Notes under the pieces: model-generated
Database searches by the model: none
What the model saw: the letters and a program-made list of their open reading frames with translations, nothing else
Told to the model about the DNA's origin: nothing
Origin: Anseranas semipalmata
Taxonomy: Eukaryota > Chordata > Aves > Anseriformes > Anseranatidae
NCBI GenBank assembly: GCA_013399115.1
Contig: VXAA01004384.1
Span: 388,410-452,409, forward strand
DNA: 64,000 bases
Reading direction: 5' to 3'
Program-made: the position numbers and the translations under genes
Shown here: one piece after another, positions 9,337 to 24,300 of the stretch
Layout: each line of letters starts with the position of its first letter
Numbering within the stretch: position 1 is the first letter of the stretch

Positions 9337-12300
9337 CTGCAGACAGTAAGGAAGAAAGGAACCTATTACAGAGACCGAAGGCTTAGGCATTGTAGGCTTC
9401 TCTATTTCTCCAAGTGAAACCAGGCCTGCACATGCAGAGGCTGCTCCCTAATGGGATGGACTGATGCTGTTTCTTTTGGCAATGTCTTCCCCAGGGAACT
9501 TTTGTTTTGCCATTTATAAACCCACCAATGAAGAGGCAACTGCTGTCGCTGTTCCAGAATCCTCTCCCTGGAGAGGAGCAGAAGACATCCTGGTCCAGTT
9601 TCATAGGACCAGGGTCTACTGCTGTAAATACAACATATGAAATAGTTAAGACAGCCAGCTTCCAGACCACTAATTTCTTTTGATGCAAACACATCCACAC
9701 AACATGCTGCGGACAGCTTTGTGGGAATTTACAAAGCCAAGTTACAAACAAATCTCTCCTGGCAACTTTGGTCGCTTCCCCGCCTGTTAATCCATCTCTG
9801 ACATTCCCCATTCCCAAGCAGGTGCACACAGCTGCCTCTTCAACAGAAACACGTCCCAGCACAAGGCAGCAGCATTTCGTCTCCCACAGAGCTTTGCCTC
9901 CAGGCTGAGCCCCCACAGGGGAGCTCCAGGACGGCACTAACAAGTGAACCAACGCTGGAGAATTATTTTCTCCCCGCTCTAGGAATACTAACAGGGTGTC
10001 TCCCCTTCTTACTTCTCTGCATGTGCCCAACCTAGAAACAGGCAATATTCAAGTCTTGCATTTGTTAAGAGTTTCCCTATACGTTACACAGCTAGCAATA
10101 AGTCTGATCAGATGCATGAAGCAGACTTCCATCAGGAGAGAAAGTAAAAAACAGAGAGGAACACGATGAAGGCTTAAAATTAGAAAAACAAGGTGGAAAG
10201 AAACAATACAGAATGATTACTCACTTCCTTCCGACAATGCCAGGCTTAGAGCTAGAGAAGGTGCCAAAACACAAACAAACAAAACAAAAAACCAGCAACA
10301 GCAAAAAATGTACTGTATAATTCAAATGAGAAATTCATTTACAGAGGATGTTGCAGTGGTCAAAGGCATTAGAGATTAGAAAGGAAGGTGGTAAGTATTC
10401 ACAGGAGTAGTCCACCAGCACCCATTGTACACAGCCTTCAGTTCAGGAACCGGGACAACAAGGAGGGTTTGATAAGGATGCCTGTCCTTACAGACTCCTT
10501 CCTTAAGGGTTTAACTTACCGTGAAAGATCTGATACTGCACCCAGAGGAAGGGCAGCCGCATGGCCTTACCATCCACAACTGGACCATCTGTCCCCCAGA
10601 GGTAACCGCTACATTTTTTGATTACTCAACATTGTTGGGGCCAAGTATCTCATTTCAAAAGACACATTCTCAGAAGAAACTGGTCAAATAATTCCCTGTC
10701 CCCCCAGTCGATCCTTCTTGTCACCAACACTGACAAATCAACAACTCTGGCTGCAAATTTTACATCAGCTGCAGTCAGATTTGGTTCTCTCTTCATGTGC
10801 TTTTTTGCCCACTGAACTGAACAAACCTGCTACACACACACGAATAGATGAGTCTTTTGTTTGCTCAGTGTCCCCGTTTCTCCAGCTTCTTCTAAAGGTG
10901 AAAGGGCATGGGGTGGGAAGAGGAGAGAACAGGGTGGAAAAGTGTGTGGGAGCGGGGGGAACCTCGATGTGATGATTTTTCCAGGACCCACTTAGCTGAA
11001 GTTGAGGTGCTGTTAGCCAGCGGAGCTTCTTACAGTGTCTGTGTGTGCTCTGTTAGACATACTGCCATCAGAAATACGTCTCAGCAGTTCTAGATTCTGA
11101 TCAGGTCACACTCTGCCTCCACTTGCATAAATTATAAATGCTGAGCTCCTTACTGTGAGGCTTGAATTCAAAAACTTATTCCTTTCAATCTACCAACTTT
11201 TCAAATTGCTCCCTCAAAGCTCTCCGGTTTTCTAGCACCATTCTCAACAGTACCATACAAAGGGGACAGAGGGGGGTAAAACTTTAGGAAAACCTACTTT
11301 CTGTGACTGAAAACACAGCCTGACCCTCAGCTGGAGGATGATATGCAGATATTGCTGTTAGATTGATTGCTATGGAGCCAACACAAAGCTCAAATTGTTT
11401 CAGAGCTCACAAACAAGTCTTACATTCTTGACACTGGAATGCAGCAGATGGTTCAGGGAAAAGTTAGAGGTGAAATGCCCAACAGAAAACCCGTGCCGCT
11501 TACAATGCTACATCGCTCAAGCTTCCCTGCTTTTCAGCAGGCTGCCAAACATCTCTTTTCAGCACTCTGATCAGTCAGCTAAGCAGCAAAGCTGTTGGAC
11601 AAAGAAGCTTGTTTTTTTGTTTTTTGTTTTTTTTTTTTAATGGAAGAGACAACGTCTCACTGAGCTGATGTCTATCACTGTGCTATGATTTCTGTGTTTT
11701 GAGATGTGCTGGTCGCTGTGAGACTGATCCTTCCTGCCATGGTCTGTGGTTCTGTACAAGCAGACAGTTCTGTGCCCCTACAGTAAGTAGCTCTCATGAC
11801 CAATATTGATGAATATTCTCTCTGTTCTGCATAGATCAAAGAGCAGGACCTTGTAGTAGTACTGAGACATTGCTACTGCAAATCTACAGTATTTCTTGTG
11901 GTTTGGACAATGAAGCTGTCAAGAAGTGTTTTACAGATGTAGGATTATGAAATAATCCTTGAGCATCTGAAGATTGAATCAGAGACTGAAAACCCTGCAT
12001 TTGCAATGGCATGTGAATTTGTCAGAGCTGAAGATCTGTAACAGGATCCCAGCACCTCTCCACCACGGCAAGATGACAACAGGAATAAAGCAAGTCCCTT
12101 AAAAATTATTTCTCTCACTTTGCTCTCAGTTATATAAGAGATCCCACTGCTTACTTTCATAGCACCTCGCAGGAACAGAGAAGGAAAAAGGGGGTAAGAC
12201 AGGCTAAAGATACGAACTGGGGTGAAATGAACAGATGCACAGTAACTTGAACATCACCATCAGCCTGTGTACAAAGCCCACCTTTGGCAACAGGCCCACA

Positions 12301-15300
12301 GAACAGTCACTTGGCACTTGAAATGCTCTGCAGGCTAAGGAGAAGGTTGAGGACGTCAGGACTGACTACCCACGCACTTCATGCTTAACAAATGAACACT
12401 CAATAGCAGCATCGTATTTAGTTGTACCACAGAGAATGAGTACTCAAAGCTCACACTCTCCTTGGTTGCTTGCAAGGACTCAGACATCCAGCAATTCCCA
12501 TGCCTGTCTCTGCTAGGTACTGGACAGAAAGACAAGTGCTCCTCTGCCTGCTGGGGCACACGAAGAGATGTTCCGGGAGCAATACAACAGACTTCAGCAT
12601 GCACAAAGGCATCCAGAGCGCACACAGCCTCGAAAAATTATTGTGGCCAAAAGAATCTGTACCAGGGGAGAGATATACTGCAAGAGTGGATAATGCTATG
12701 CATAATTCAGCAGTTTTCAGTGGATGCAAACATATAAAAGCTTTAATAGCAAAGCAGAGTCCTGTATATAGGATCCTCAGCATTACCCATGTGCCAGAAG
12801 GCCCTATTCTGTTTCTGAGACACTGCAGTAGGACCTCCAAACGCATTCATGGATCTAAACCAGGTGGATGTCCCACCTCATTCTTCCTCCCAAGTCATTG
12901 CTCATATCTTAAAGGAATTGCTCAGGAAGAAGAATCTGCTTTCTCTGGAATGCAAGTGTATGATTAGGCATATCAGACACGATAAGACATATCATAGCCT
13001 TTATCCACTTAAACACCAGAAGCAGTGTCTGTATCCAGTTTGCAGCAGCAGATCCGCTGAAGAGATCCCCACATGGAACAGAACCCAAAAGACCTCCCTT
13101 AAAAATCCTCTGAAAAGTCCAAGCTTCTTACCTGGTTTCTTCAGTGGCCATGTAGAAAACATCATCTGGTGCATCAATCCAGTTCATCCTCCTCCTTTTC
13201 ACTGGAGGCATGGATCCACCACGAATTAATCGGACTTTTGTTGGGTATGATTTCCCATTGAGCAGCAAGTTTCGGCTTGGTCCCTGACGTGATACATAAA
13301 AAAGTACAATTATGGACTGCAACAAACCTGAAATAGTATGTGATAAGCACTCAAAGGAAAAGAGAATTAAAGTTTTCATTTTAGTTGTTGAGAGCTTCTG
13401 GTAAACATGTACCCTCTTGCCCATGACCGAATACAGAATTCACAGAAAAGCAATTGTCCACAAGCAGTAGAAGTCAGGCACCTTCAATATACAATAGGGC
13501 AGCAATACTCCAGCGACAGGACAAATAATAAATGGAGGGCATCACCAACAATCTGTTGTTTGTGTCTGAAAGATGACATCAAGTTTGAAAGATTGAGCAT
13601 GAGACTTAGATTTCAGCTACTACCGTAAACCTAGAGCAACTCTATTGATTTCAGGGAAAGAAATCTAGATACACAGCATATGAAATATAAAAATTAGAAT
13701 TTACAGTTATTCTGGGGTATAAAACTTACCCACATCCTTTTTGCTCTCACAAGGTTAATATTATATACTATCATCATCAAATAAGTTGTTGAAAACAAAT
13801 CTAGATCTACAAAGCTTAACACCTTTCATCATAAAACCCTTTTAGCATTTAGCAACACAGATTTCCCAAATATAACATATTTGCTTTGTGAATCAACACA
13901 GCTATCATTTTCCAGACCCACAATAGCCCCCTTCCACTCAACTGGAAAAATATGAGCTGTTATTAAGAGAGGTGCAGATGCAAGGGAGCAAAGGTTTAAG
14001 CTTCGCAAATGCAGCTGTCCTTGATCATTTGAAGTCCAGTTCTGCTGCCCCTCTTCCTGCTGATTAGCGCATTGAGAAATCCCACTGAAATCAGTAACAC
14101 TGGACAGTCAGGAAAGATACAAAATAAGGGCCCAGAAAAATTGATATGCATAAATTAAAGCTGGTCAGAAAATGCCACAGTAGAAATGTAATGCTGGTAT
14201 GTCACAGGCCAGACCTTCTCCCCAGATGCACCGAGGCTTCCCATTCTGTCCATGAAATGGGAAACTGAGCATGCGCAGGAGGGATATCTGGCTGGGGAGA
14301 TCTGCCTTGAAAGGAAAGGTGAGGACATGAGGAACTCAAGCCCTTAAATGTCAGGTTATGGCAAAAGCCCAGCCAAATTATTGTATTTTGACTTAGGAAG
14401 GGAAGACTTCAGTTTGTCCACCAAGAAGAAAAAAACAAAAACAGCACAACCCTGCATCTGTGACATTTTATCTGAGGAGAAAAAAAAAGACTTTTTTTTT
14501 GACCAGCCTTAATCAACTATGCTAGACAGATCTGCTTCTCGTAGAAAATTAGGGCTTTAGAGCTAAACAAACAAAATTCCACCTTTTAAAATCCTAAGCT
14601 CTTTAAAGCTGTTGTAATACAAGTGCAATAACAATTTCATTTCTTAGTTGCCCAACTTCATGTTATACACGACAATTTTGGCACCACAGCAAACCACTGA
14701 AATACTTCAAGAATTGCTTTTATATGTGAGGTTTATTAAGGAAAAGGCTTCAAATGAAAGGCGTTTGTCTCTCCCCCTCCAGATTTCTCCAAGAAAATCC
14801 TTTCATTGGTGTTGCGAAGGATATTTTCTCCCCACGTGCTATACATGCAGGAGAACAACTCCAGCGGCAGTTCTTGGAAATACCTAGGAGGGGTACCCAG
14901 GTGCTTTGAGGTCGCCTTTCCGCTACCCGCACAGAGCAATGGTTCAAATGGTACATCCTGAAACGTGGCCCTTCGGTTTTCAGTTCCAACCAGAAATCAA
15001 GGCAGTTCAGGGTTTTCACCCTTGCAGCTAGGAAGCCTTGGGTCACAGATTTCTCCCCCTGCACTGAGCTGGTTTATACAGCAGACACAAACAAGTAGCC
15101 AGTCTCCTCAGTGACAAGAAGTGAAGCTGAATGCAACGAGGAATACGATTTACTACTTCGTATCAGATGCTCAAGTACCAAACCAAATGGATGCTTCATT
15201 ATTACAAGCAGACTAGCATGCTCAAGTTATAGCCTCCTAATACTGCCCACCATCCGAGAATATTATTAGATTTAATAATATTTGTGATCACTTTTCAGTG

Positions 15301-18300
15301 ACCATAGTTCAGACCTGCCGCTGATTTACCCACATCAGAGGGACTCTGCTGACACTAATGCATTGTGGCAGTTCACCTACTGAGGCAAAGTCAACTTTAT
15401 CAACACCAGAAGCAGATCTTTTCTGGAAAAAAAAAAAAAAAAGAAAAAAGAAAAAAGAAAAAGAAAAAATAATGCTTCTCCCATGAGCAAAGAGATGTAA
15501 CACTGGGGTCTCACATAAGCCACCAGTGAGGGGGTAAAGTGATGCACAGGCTCTGTGCTGGCCCCTTCACACCGAGGTGAATTTCATGAGAAAGCATTTG
15601 GCCAGAGATGCATCAGACTGGCTATTTGCTTCTGTCCTTTGATAAAACTCAGCGTAATGGATGAAAGGCTAGGAATCATTTTTACTCAAAAGAATAAAAG
15701 AAGGTAAAAGAACAAGCATTCTCAGAAGACAACTCACACACCAACTTCCTAAAGGAAAAAAAAACAAAACAAACTTTTCCAAATAAACCCTTCCATCGTT
15801 CAAGCCTTCCTCCTTCAGTGAAACACATTCCACCTAGAAACACATCCCAGAACTTTGCTATAAACAGCCACTCAGTTTCCCTATGAGCAGAAACAAAATA
15901 TATCAATGATTGTTTTGAATGGAACATCTATCGATTTGAGGTTTCAATTTTGTTTAACCACTTGGACCTTTCACACACCCCAAAACATTATTTTATTTTA
16001 TTTTAATTTTTTATTTTTAACTTTTTAATGAATCGGGAAGTATGACCAGCTGCAAACAGCAAAGACGGAAGTGAAGCACTACGGTTTAATGGGGTGTTCT
16101 ATCTACAGAGGGTTAATAATTCTTCTTTTTCTTTTCCCTGTTTTGGTTAAATGAACATTCTCTTACCATTTGTCTGGTTTGTCCGTGGTTAGGCAGACCT
16201 AACAAACAGGAAAGAGAATAGAGCTGGTAAGACCATTGCTTTTCCAAGACAGAAAAAGTACAAAATCAAAACACGCAACTATGATTGCAACGGTGTTGTT
16301 TGCTAAAATAAAGAGTTTTCTACCAAACTAACTTCTCCCCTCCTTGGAACATAACTGAGAAAAGAGCTTCCTTAACAACATGGTTTGAAGAGCAGAGCCC
16401 CCAAAGTAAAAACACATTTCATTCGCTCAGTCTTTTCTCCATTTACTCACACCTTTCTTCAAACTACCACTGCAAGTACATCTCCTCTTTCAGATCTGAA
16501 GTTTTCCTCAAGTCTTTGGAAAAATCTGATGTTCTGTTTAGCTTTTGAGGAATTTACTGATATCAAGAAGGAGAAAGTGGAAGGTATTATACTGTCAAGA
16601 CAGCAACAAATAAAATCTTTCCTATCAACCTTGGATCCCCAGAGAACAATTCAGCTCAGACATTAGATACAAACTGTTAGCAAACAGACTGTAGCTGCTA
16701 ACCTGCTCTGAACCTACCACAAGGAAGTAATTGCACAGGCTTAGCTCCATCCCTCACAGAGCACAGCACTCCACACAAAGCCCTCCTCCAGCAACACAAA
16801 GAGCACCGTGAAGCACCCAGGCCAATGGCTTGATTTTACCAGACTGCCATTTGCTATACTCTCAGACACCCCATCACACATGCACTGAACTGTACTTTCC
16901 ATATATGAGACCCTGCAGGACACACAAAGGTCTTGGGACATGAGAGAATAAAGCGTTGCTACAAAGCAGCAGGATATGGCACAGAATGGACAGGAAGATC
17001 CAATGAACACTTCCATTACCACCATTTACTTTTCCTGAGATGCATGCTCCCAGAAAACATTATTTCATTAACATCAATGCACCAAACCATCTTTTTCAGC
17101 CCCTTCTGGCTGAAAACCAAAAAGGTCAGTGTAACAAAGCAAACGGGTATTACAAATGCTGTCACTGGCTACAGAAGTAGTTATCAGTATGAATTCTGCT
17201 TCACATTAATAACAAGCTTCCCAGCAATGCCCTTTTGGTTTGCCTTTTGAAATTTCCCATTGTTAGCCAGCTATATTGTGATGAAACAGCAAAGCCTTTT
17301 CAGAATCCAGCAAAAATCCAGACTTTTACAGCTGATGGTCCGTACTCCAACAGATTCCTTGAAATTCTCCTCGGTAAGAGCTCACGGCAAGTACGCCAGG
17401 AAACACAGGGCACAATAACACTGGGGGGGGGGGGGNTGAGGGACACTTTCTGAGCACTGAGCATCACGACACCACGTTAAAATCAATGGTTTATATTAAG
17501 TTTTATATCGAGTTCAGTTTCCGTTCTGTACGGATGTACATGGTTAGCTACTTCAAACATGAAGACACAGACATAGCTTCACTTTTTGCAACGATTTTGT
17601 GCCTAAGTATTCACAGAGATGAAGAAACAGTTGCCAAAAAGATTTCCATCAGATCTGTACAACAGATGTGCCAGACACCAAGTAAGATGACCAGTAACAA
17701 CCTTTGGATGTTGACAAAGGCAATGATGCCAGATAATCACTTTTTTTGCAGCAACCGCGTCCAAAACGCGGCTGTGAGCAGCCGTTTGAGATGGATGGAC
17801 AAAGAGCCCCACGGATGTTGGGAAACAGCACAGCCAGCAGGATGCAACCTGAATCTCTTGGCTTCGGTCCACAGGGCTAAGCTCTAGATCTTTTTTTTTT
17901 CCCTCCCCCTTCCATAACAGAAAGACAGCATTTTCCTCCTCCACAGGAGCTCTGAGAGATGTAAAGCCACTGCTGCCAGTCCCTGCCACGTATTTCTTTT
18001 TAACAACACTTAGAATTAGCTCTTTTCTCATACTAAGAACACACTCGATGCCAGAAAAGACTAGCCTACAGGAGCAGCTGATGTGTGGCGGTTGCTGCTG
18101 CGATGACTATTGCTGGATGCACAATAGACAGTAAAATTGTTATTTCTAAGCACCAGATTTAACCCAGAATATCCCATGGCAAGAAGAGATGTTGAGACTG
18201 ACACAGACTGAGGGCTGCACAGAACTGCTACCAACAGTCCTCAAACAGCAAGGAAACGGTGGTCTCAAACAGGGACACACCTCACCATGAGCTACAACCT

Positions 18301-21300
18301 CCAGGATAAGCTGCCCACCACAAAGTTTTGCTCCAGTAAAATAAGACACAAAAAGTTACAATTTCAATACAATTTATATTCTTGCTATCACAGTAATAAG
18401 GTACCAATTAGCACGTTAATCTTAGCTACCTGTGAATTTTCCCTTTAGTCACACTTTGATAACTGGAGTTTGAAAGAATCAATATAAAAACAGACACTAA
18501 AAAGACTAGCTTCTGTTTGCAATAAAAACAATTATAATGAAAGTATATGCAGCTGAAGCGCTGCTACCAATGAACAACTTTTATCCGGAACTGTCACCTA
18601 AGAGAAGCAGACAGCACAACATCTGTAACCCATTGCAGAACAGCTGTCAAGTCAGCAGGACACATCTGTACCAGAAACAATGGATTCTCACCCAGAACCG
18701 TTTAGTGGCTTCTGTGCAAGAGATGAGGTCTAGAGACATGCACCTCTGCGAGCTAAACTGAATACCACAAAGCACAGAGGTCTACAGTGATGACTCCAAG
18801 CAGGTCTTCCAGTCTTTTGCAGCCAAAGAAACTGAAATATATTCTAAAAATTTAAGATTACATTTTTTTTTTCCTCTATCATGGCAAAAAACTGAGGCCC
18901 TAGAAAATCTCCTCCTATTCAATTCCTCCTCCCAAAGTCTCTGCTATACATTGAAATAAAGAGGAAGTCCCAGAGGATTAAGTGAATACAAGGTAAACTG
19001 AATGTGTATCTGGAGATAAGCATAGATGTCCTTTGCCACAAACGATTCTACATCGTTACTGAAATGGCAACAAAACAGCTAATCACGGTACAGAGACAAA
19101 TGGAGACCCTCGAAGCATGCCTCCACTCCTAACAACTTAGTGACAAAGACCACAGAACTGCTCCTCAAGCATAGGCACAATTACAGGTGAGATTTTCGTC
19201 CAAAACAGTCATAGCAGGTTACCATGGCCTAATGAACCCTCCGTTCTTGAGGTATCAAAGCTGCAGACACCTCCTCTCCGTCTACCAATCTGTTTCTTCC
19301 CATGCAGCAACCTCATATCATTTGGAGCTAACTCTTTTAGATTTAAGAAACGAGCAGATGCTCAAACCTTAACTTCCTGCACCAACTAGAGCAATACACC
19401 GGGAGCACGCTGCAGGAGCAAGGATAGCTGGCACCCAACAACACAGAGGGGAAGGTGGCATCTAGTTTCCAGATGAGAAAGCAAACCAACACATCTGGTC
19501 CCTCTGAAGTCTCAGAACAGACGTGCATGCCTTTGCTGATCCAGTCCCATCCCCTGCGAAAAGACCCCAGCATCTGAATGGTACTATTCAGAAATTACTC
19601 CTACAGCTCAAATTCAGTTTTTTTGTTGTTTGTTTGTTTGTTTGCCCCCCAAACTCCACACAACTGCCATTTTGAGAAGGAGAGCCTAACCCCTCAGCAG
19701 CGTGCCCAGCACAGACTGGAGCGCAGAGATGTTTCCAGGTAGTTACTGCAACAACCATCAAGAAGCTGCAGAATAAGCACCAAGCATGGCTGCTTTTCTA
19801 CTTAGGTAAAAGTCTTCCAGTGCTTTTCTACACCTGAACATACACACCGTTGCCTGTATATTTAGACCACTTAATAGTATGGCACAAGAAGTCCGTACAG
19901 AGCTGACCCTAGCATCAAGGAAGAATAGCCCAGCCTCCAGCCACTGGAATAAATTGAAGTTGTTTAATTTATAGTTCCTAGAACTTACTAACTCCAATCT
20001 TCAGCACATCCACCATGCACAAAAATACAGGTCCTTCAGCTCATGTGAACCTCATCTTTTCTTTTTTCCTCTATCCAGACATCAAGCAATTAGTCACACA
20101 TGGTATTTTGCTTTTACTTCTGCTTACCTAAGTATCATGCAGAACATGCAATATGCAGCAACACTCAGAAGCACATCTTCAGTCACAATGAACACAGAGA
20201 ATTTAGTCAACACTTTCACAACCGGTAAATACAAAATACAAGCTATACTAAATACAAGCTATACTAAAATACATTGCTTTCAAAATCTACACACTCTTTA
20301 TATGCATTTGCCTTTTTCAAAAGTAATCCTCCTCCTGGGATTCCATCCTTCCCAGCAGTAACAAAAACACCAACAGTACCACATTGGTGAGCAAGCTATT
20401 AAAAAAAAAAGCATGCACGAATGAGGCTTGATGAACAAGAATTTTATTTCCAAGTTACTGGTTCACTTGAAAAAGTCTCTGTGTGTTGACATATACACAC
20501 ACACAGTTTTTGCAAGCCCGTAAGAAGGCTTTAGTACCTCTCTCCTTCTTAAACTGCCAAGAGTGTGTTACGGCTGTGAGCAGATTGAGTGTCCACCTTC
20601 TAACAATCAAAGGCTATAAACTTTCAGGAATGCAAGTGCAACAAGCAGAACAGACCATAAATAGTACCAAATACCACCTAGACTAACATTTTCTTAAAAT
20701 TCTCTTGTATATAAAAACAATGTTAAAATTGCAATTTACTTACCTAAGTAAGTTCCTACCAAGATTGGCAAAGAAAAAGGAAAAAAAAAGATCTAAGGTT
20801 AAAAAAAAGGAAAGTTTCACATAGTTCAGAATACAGTAGCCCAGCCCCATGCAACAAACACAGAAACACAGACTGTTTTGTTGTAATGAAACACAGAAGT
20901 GATCATCTGTTGGATGGATAAACATTAAACAACCAGCAATTCCAAATAAGAAATTCCAAAAAGAGCAGCTTTAATTTTGTATGAGTAAGCAGCGGTTCGT
21001 TACCTGCCTCCTTCCACTAACCCATGCACATTAACCTCGTTGGATTTGGACAGTAGCTCCTGAAGTGCTCGGTCTAACAGTTCACACTAGTGTGCTTCAC
21101 AGTATCTCAGCTGATGTTTGTTCATGCACAGCTGGACCTTCTGCTAAGAGCACTTCAAACGACCCCGCTAATGCTGCCTGGGCAGCCACAGCCAGCTAGG
21201 AGCAGCCGGCGGCTGCCCTTGAGGTGTGTTCAGAACAAGAGCCAGTGCCTGTATCTCAGTGTTGGGTCAACCACTGCTATTCACCCTCTGCTAAAGTGAC

Positions 21301-24300
21301 AGCATGGTATATTCTGTCTGACTGTAGCATGCTAAGTGGTTAAAAAAAAAAAAAAAAGTAACAAAGCCATGCACATCACTGCTTTAGGATTTGTTAATTC
21401 AAACTATGTAAACTAGAAACCACTGAATTATTCACTGTTCTTAGAATTTGGAGCGTTCCACTTTATATATGTATGTATATTCACACGTATCATGTATATA
21501 TGTGTATGATACATATCACACGTAGATTCCACTTATGCTTAGAAGTTCAGGCTTTACATCATTAGGGTCAATCACAATTCTGCCCTTGCATTCTTATCCG
21601 TTCATTTCCTCTCAGATTAATTGCACCTGCTCCCTATCAAGGCCTTGGGATATGCACTCTACTCATTAAATCAACATTTGCATCTTATTCCATGCCATCC
21701 CTCATAAATGAAATGGTTTTCACTATTTGATTCATAGATCATGAGGCTCATCTCCTGATTTCATTTCCAGATCTTTCTCTGTAACACCAAAAGAAACTCA
21801 TCATAGCCTCATGGCTAAGCTGAAGACAAGTGAAAACATTTTCACTCAACATCTGAATACAAAATGCTAAGTAAAATTCTCAAAAATAATCTGCACTTTT
21901 TGCATATAATCTAAAGCAAGGAAATTGCACAGGCACATGGTTCTTGGGGTCTCCAAAAAGCATTTCAAGCAACTTGTCATTCTTCCCAGCTGTGTTGCTG
22001 CTGGCAAGAAGCAGTCATTGCTTTAAGCAGCACTGAGCATTTTTCCTCTGTTGACGCTAGTCAGCATTACACTGATCTGGATATCAACAGCTAAAGCCAG
22101 GACTTTTCCCCAGTACTGCATTATTCATTAAAGGAACAATTTTCTCACTTATTTACAACCTGGATGAACAGATTTCCTTTGGCTGGTTATCCTCATCTTT
22201 GGAAGAGCAGCCAGTGCCACTGCTGATAAAGGCAGAATTTTAATGCAGCTTATGCATCCAGGTAAGCTCAAATTTTCTGCAAGGTCCAAGTCAGCAAAAA
22301 AAGACCCTCAAGATAAGTCTGGTTTCCTACATAGCTGATGTTAGAGGACTTCCCTGTATTCCCACCTCAATAGCCATTTTTGATCAAGAACATTATTTCC
22401 ATTTTCGTGCTCATCTCTTGATAATTAAACTAATGCCATGCTAGGCTGATGAAGCTACAATGCTTCCAGTTCTAGGAGTTCATTCATGCTTCCCCAAAAG
22501 GAGCTGAGAAACAATGAACCAGAACGCATTAAAATTAGATCGACGCTCCATTTTGTTTTAGAAATCCCTAGTAGGAGAAGCAAGGTATTCCAACAGTTAA
22601 TTAACCTCACTCAAAAATTTGCAGCTTTTTTCCAGCCAAAGCTTTTCTGCTGTACCTTCTGGCTACTGCTGCTCATTATTCCATTCCCAGCTGGACTAAA
22701 AAGCTCTCTATTATTACACTTCTGCTGCTCCTGTCAGAGACAAACATCTACAACTTCTGCTTTGATAGAAGTATTTTCCATTACACAGTGTGTTTTCCAG
22801 TCCCTTCACCGTTTTCATGGCTCTTCTATAAACCCTCTCCAATTTTTCAGTGTATTACATGGAGCACGATCCACTACCATTTTTATCAATGTAAGTTTGT
22901 TGCCGGGAAAAGCCTTCCCTTTGTTCCAGCAACTCATTCACATTCTCTCTCTTTCTGCCAATTTTAGAGCGCACGTGATGACCCTGAAAAACTAATTTGA
23001 TTAGTTGAAAGCTAACATAGTGCAAGAGGGAAAAAAAAAATTAACGGTGCTCCCTCCCTTCCCCCTGTAGGAATCTGTATGGAAGAGCATCACATAGACT
23101 CCATACTGGATAGCTGTAAGGACAAAAGTAACCAGGGTCCAGAACATAAAACGTCCCTTCAGCTTCCCTAGAGGATCTTTCACGGCGAATATTGTCGGGC
23201 AAGCTCCAGAACATTGATGGAAAAAGGAATAAACTTATACATTTTTAACATCTCACTGTATTCTACAGCTTATGAGACTCCCTGTACTTTTCATGTTCCA
23301 AAAATAGCAATCTGCAGGAGTTTGCCCATGCCAGCCTAATGCTAAAAGAGTGCTGGGAAGGCCAGTGTATGCCTAATGATGCCTCCAATATGATTTGAAC
23401 AGGGAAAGCAAAAATATAGATCTAAGAACTACACCTTTCTTTTAAAATAGAGTGGAGGGAGAGAAGAGAGATGAATATTTTCCTGTTCTTGGAATTCAAG
23501 CATCAGTCAGAACTCTGGGTGCCTGGCCAGACAAACAATATTCGAAGTTCGAAGAAATTCAGCTCTCCAGTGTTAAACAGGGATGATTCAGAAAAAGAAA
23601 AGTTAAAGATACTTAGCTGGAGTTACAGTAGCAAGAGAAAAAACAAAATTTCAAAGTAAAAATCGAAAGTACTCTTACAAGTTCAGCAAGTTCCAACATT
23701 TCCATAATTAGTTGTACTAGCTCAGGCTGCAGCTCGGTAACAGCAGTCTCCCTTCTTTTCATCCTTGATCTCTCACTGCCAAGACTCCCCTTTTCCCAGC
23801 CTTTCCTTCATTCCCATTACTACTTCTCTTCACAGAGAGTCCAGGCCAACCAGCTGTACTGGGTCTGGCCGGGATAGAGTTAACTTTCCCTGCAGCAGCC
23901 CTTGTAGCTAGAACAGTGCTGGTATCACACCAGTGTTTTGGCTACTGCGGAGCAGTGCTGGCACAGCAGCAAGGCTCTCTCCAGACCCCCCAAAACCAGT
24001 AGGTGGGGATGGGCAAGAAGTGGGGAGGGGACATGGCCAGGGCAGCTGACCTAAACCAACCAAAGGGATATTCCATACCATNGGCCGGGCATCGCTCGTT
24101 GGTGGGAGAATCACTTGTTTTCTCTTTTCCTCTGTGCTTGCGCACAGGCTTTGCTTGTGCGCATACATATATCTATTTGTTGTTTTTTTTTTTCTTCCTC
24201 TTCTCTAATTAAACTATCCTTATCTCAACCTGTGAGCTTTTTTTTTCTCCCCCTCTTCCTTTGAGGAGGGGGAGTGAGGGAGCGGTTGTGGCAGAGTTCA

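Noticed and set aside
9383..10045. 220-codon open frame on the minus strand in the last MTA1 intron
   Set aside because: No similarity to known families. It would only be read as retained intron and does not join the MTA1 frame.
16167..16198. Doubt whether the 32-nt exon is a chance match
   Set aside because: Doubt dropped. It has proper splice sites, restores the phase between its neighbours, and aligns with human LANHGQARHM, so it is kept as a real exon.
22486..22995. 169-codon open frame on the plus strand
   Set aside because: It overlaps an old CR1-like fragment and has no protein similarity. It is probably decayed repeat sequence that happens to lack stops.
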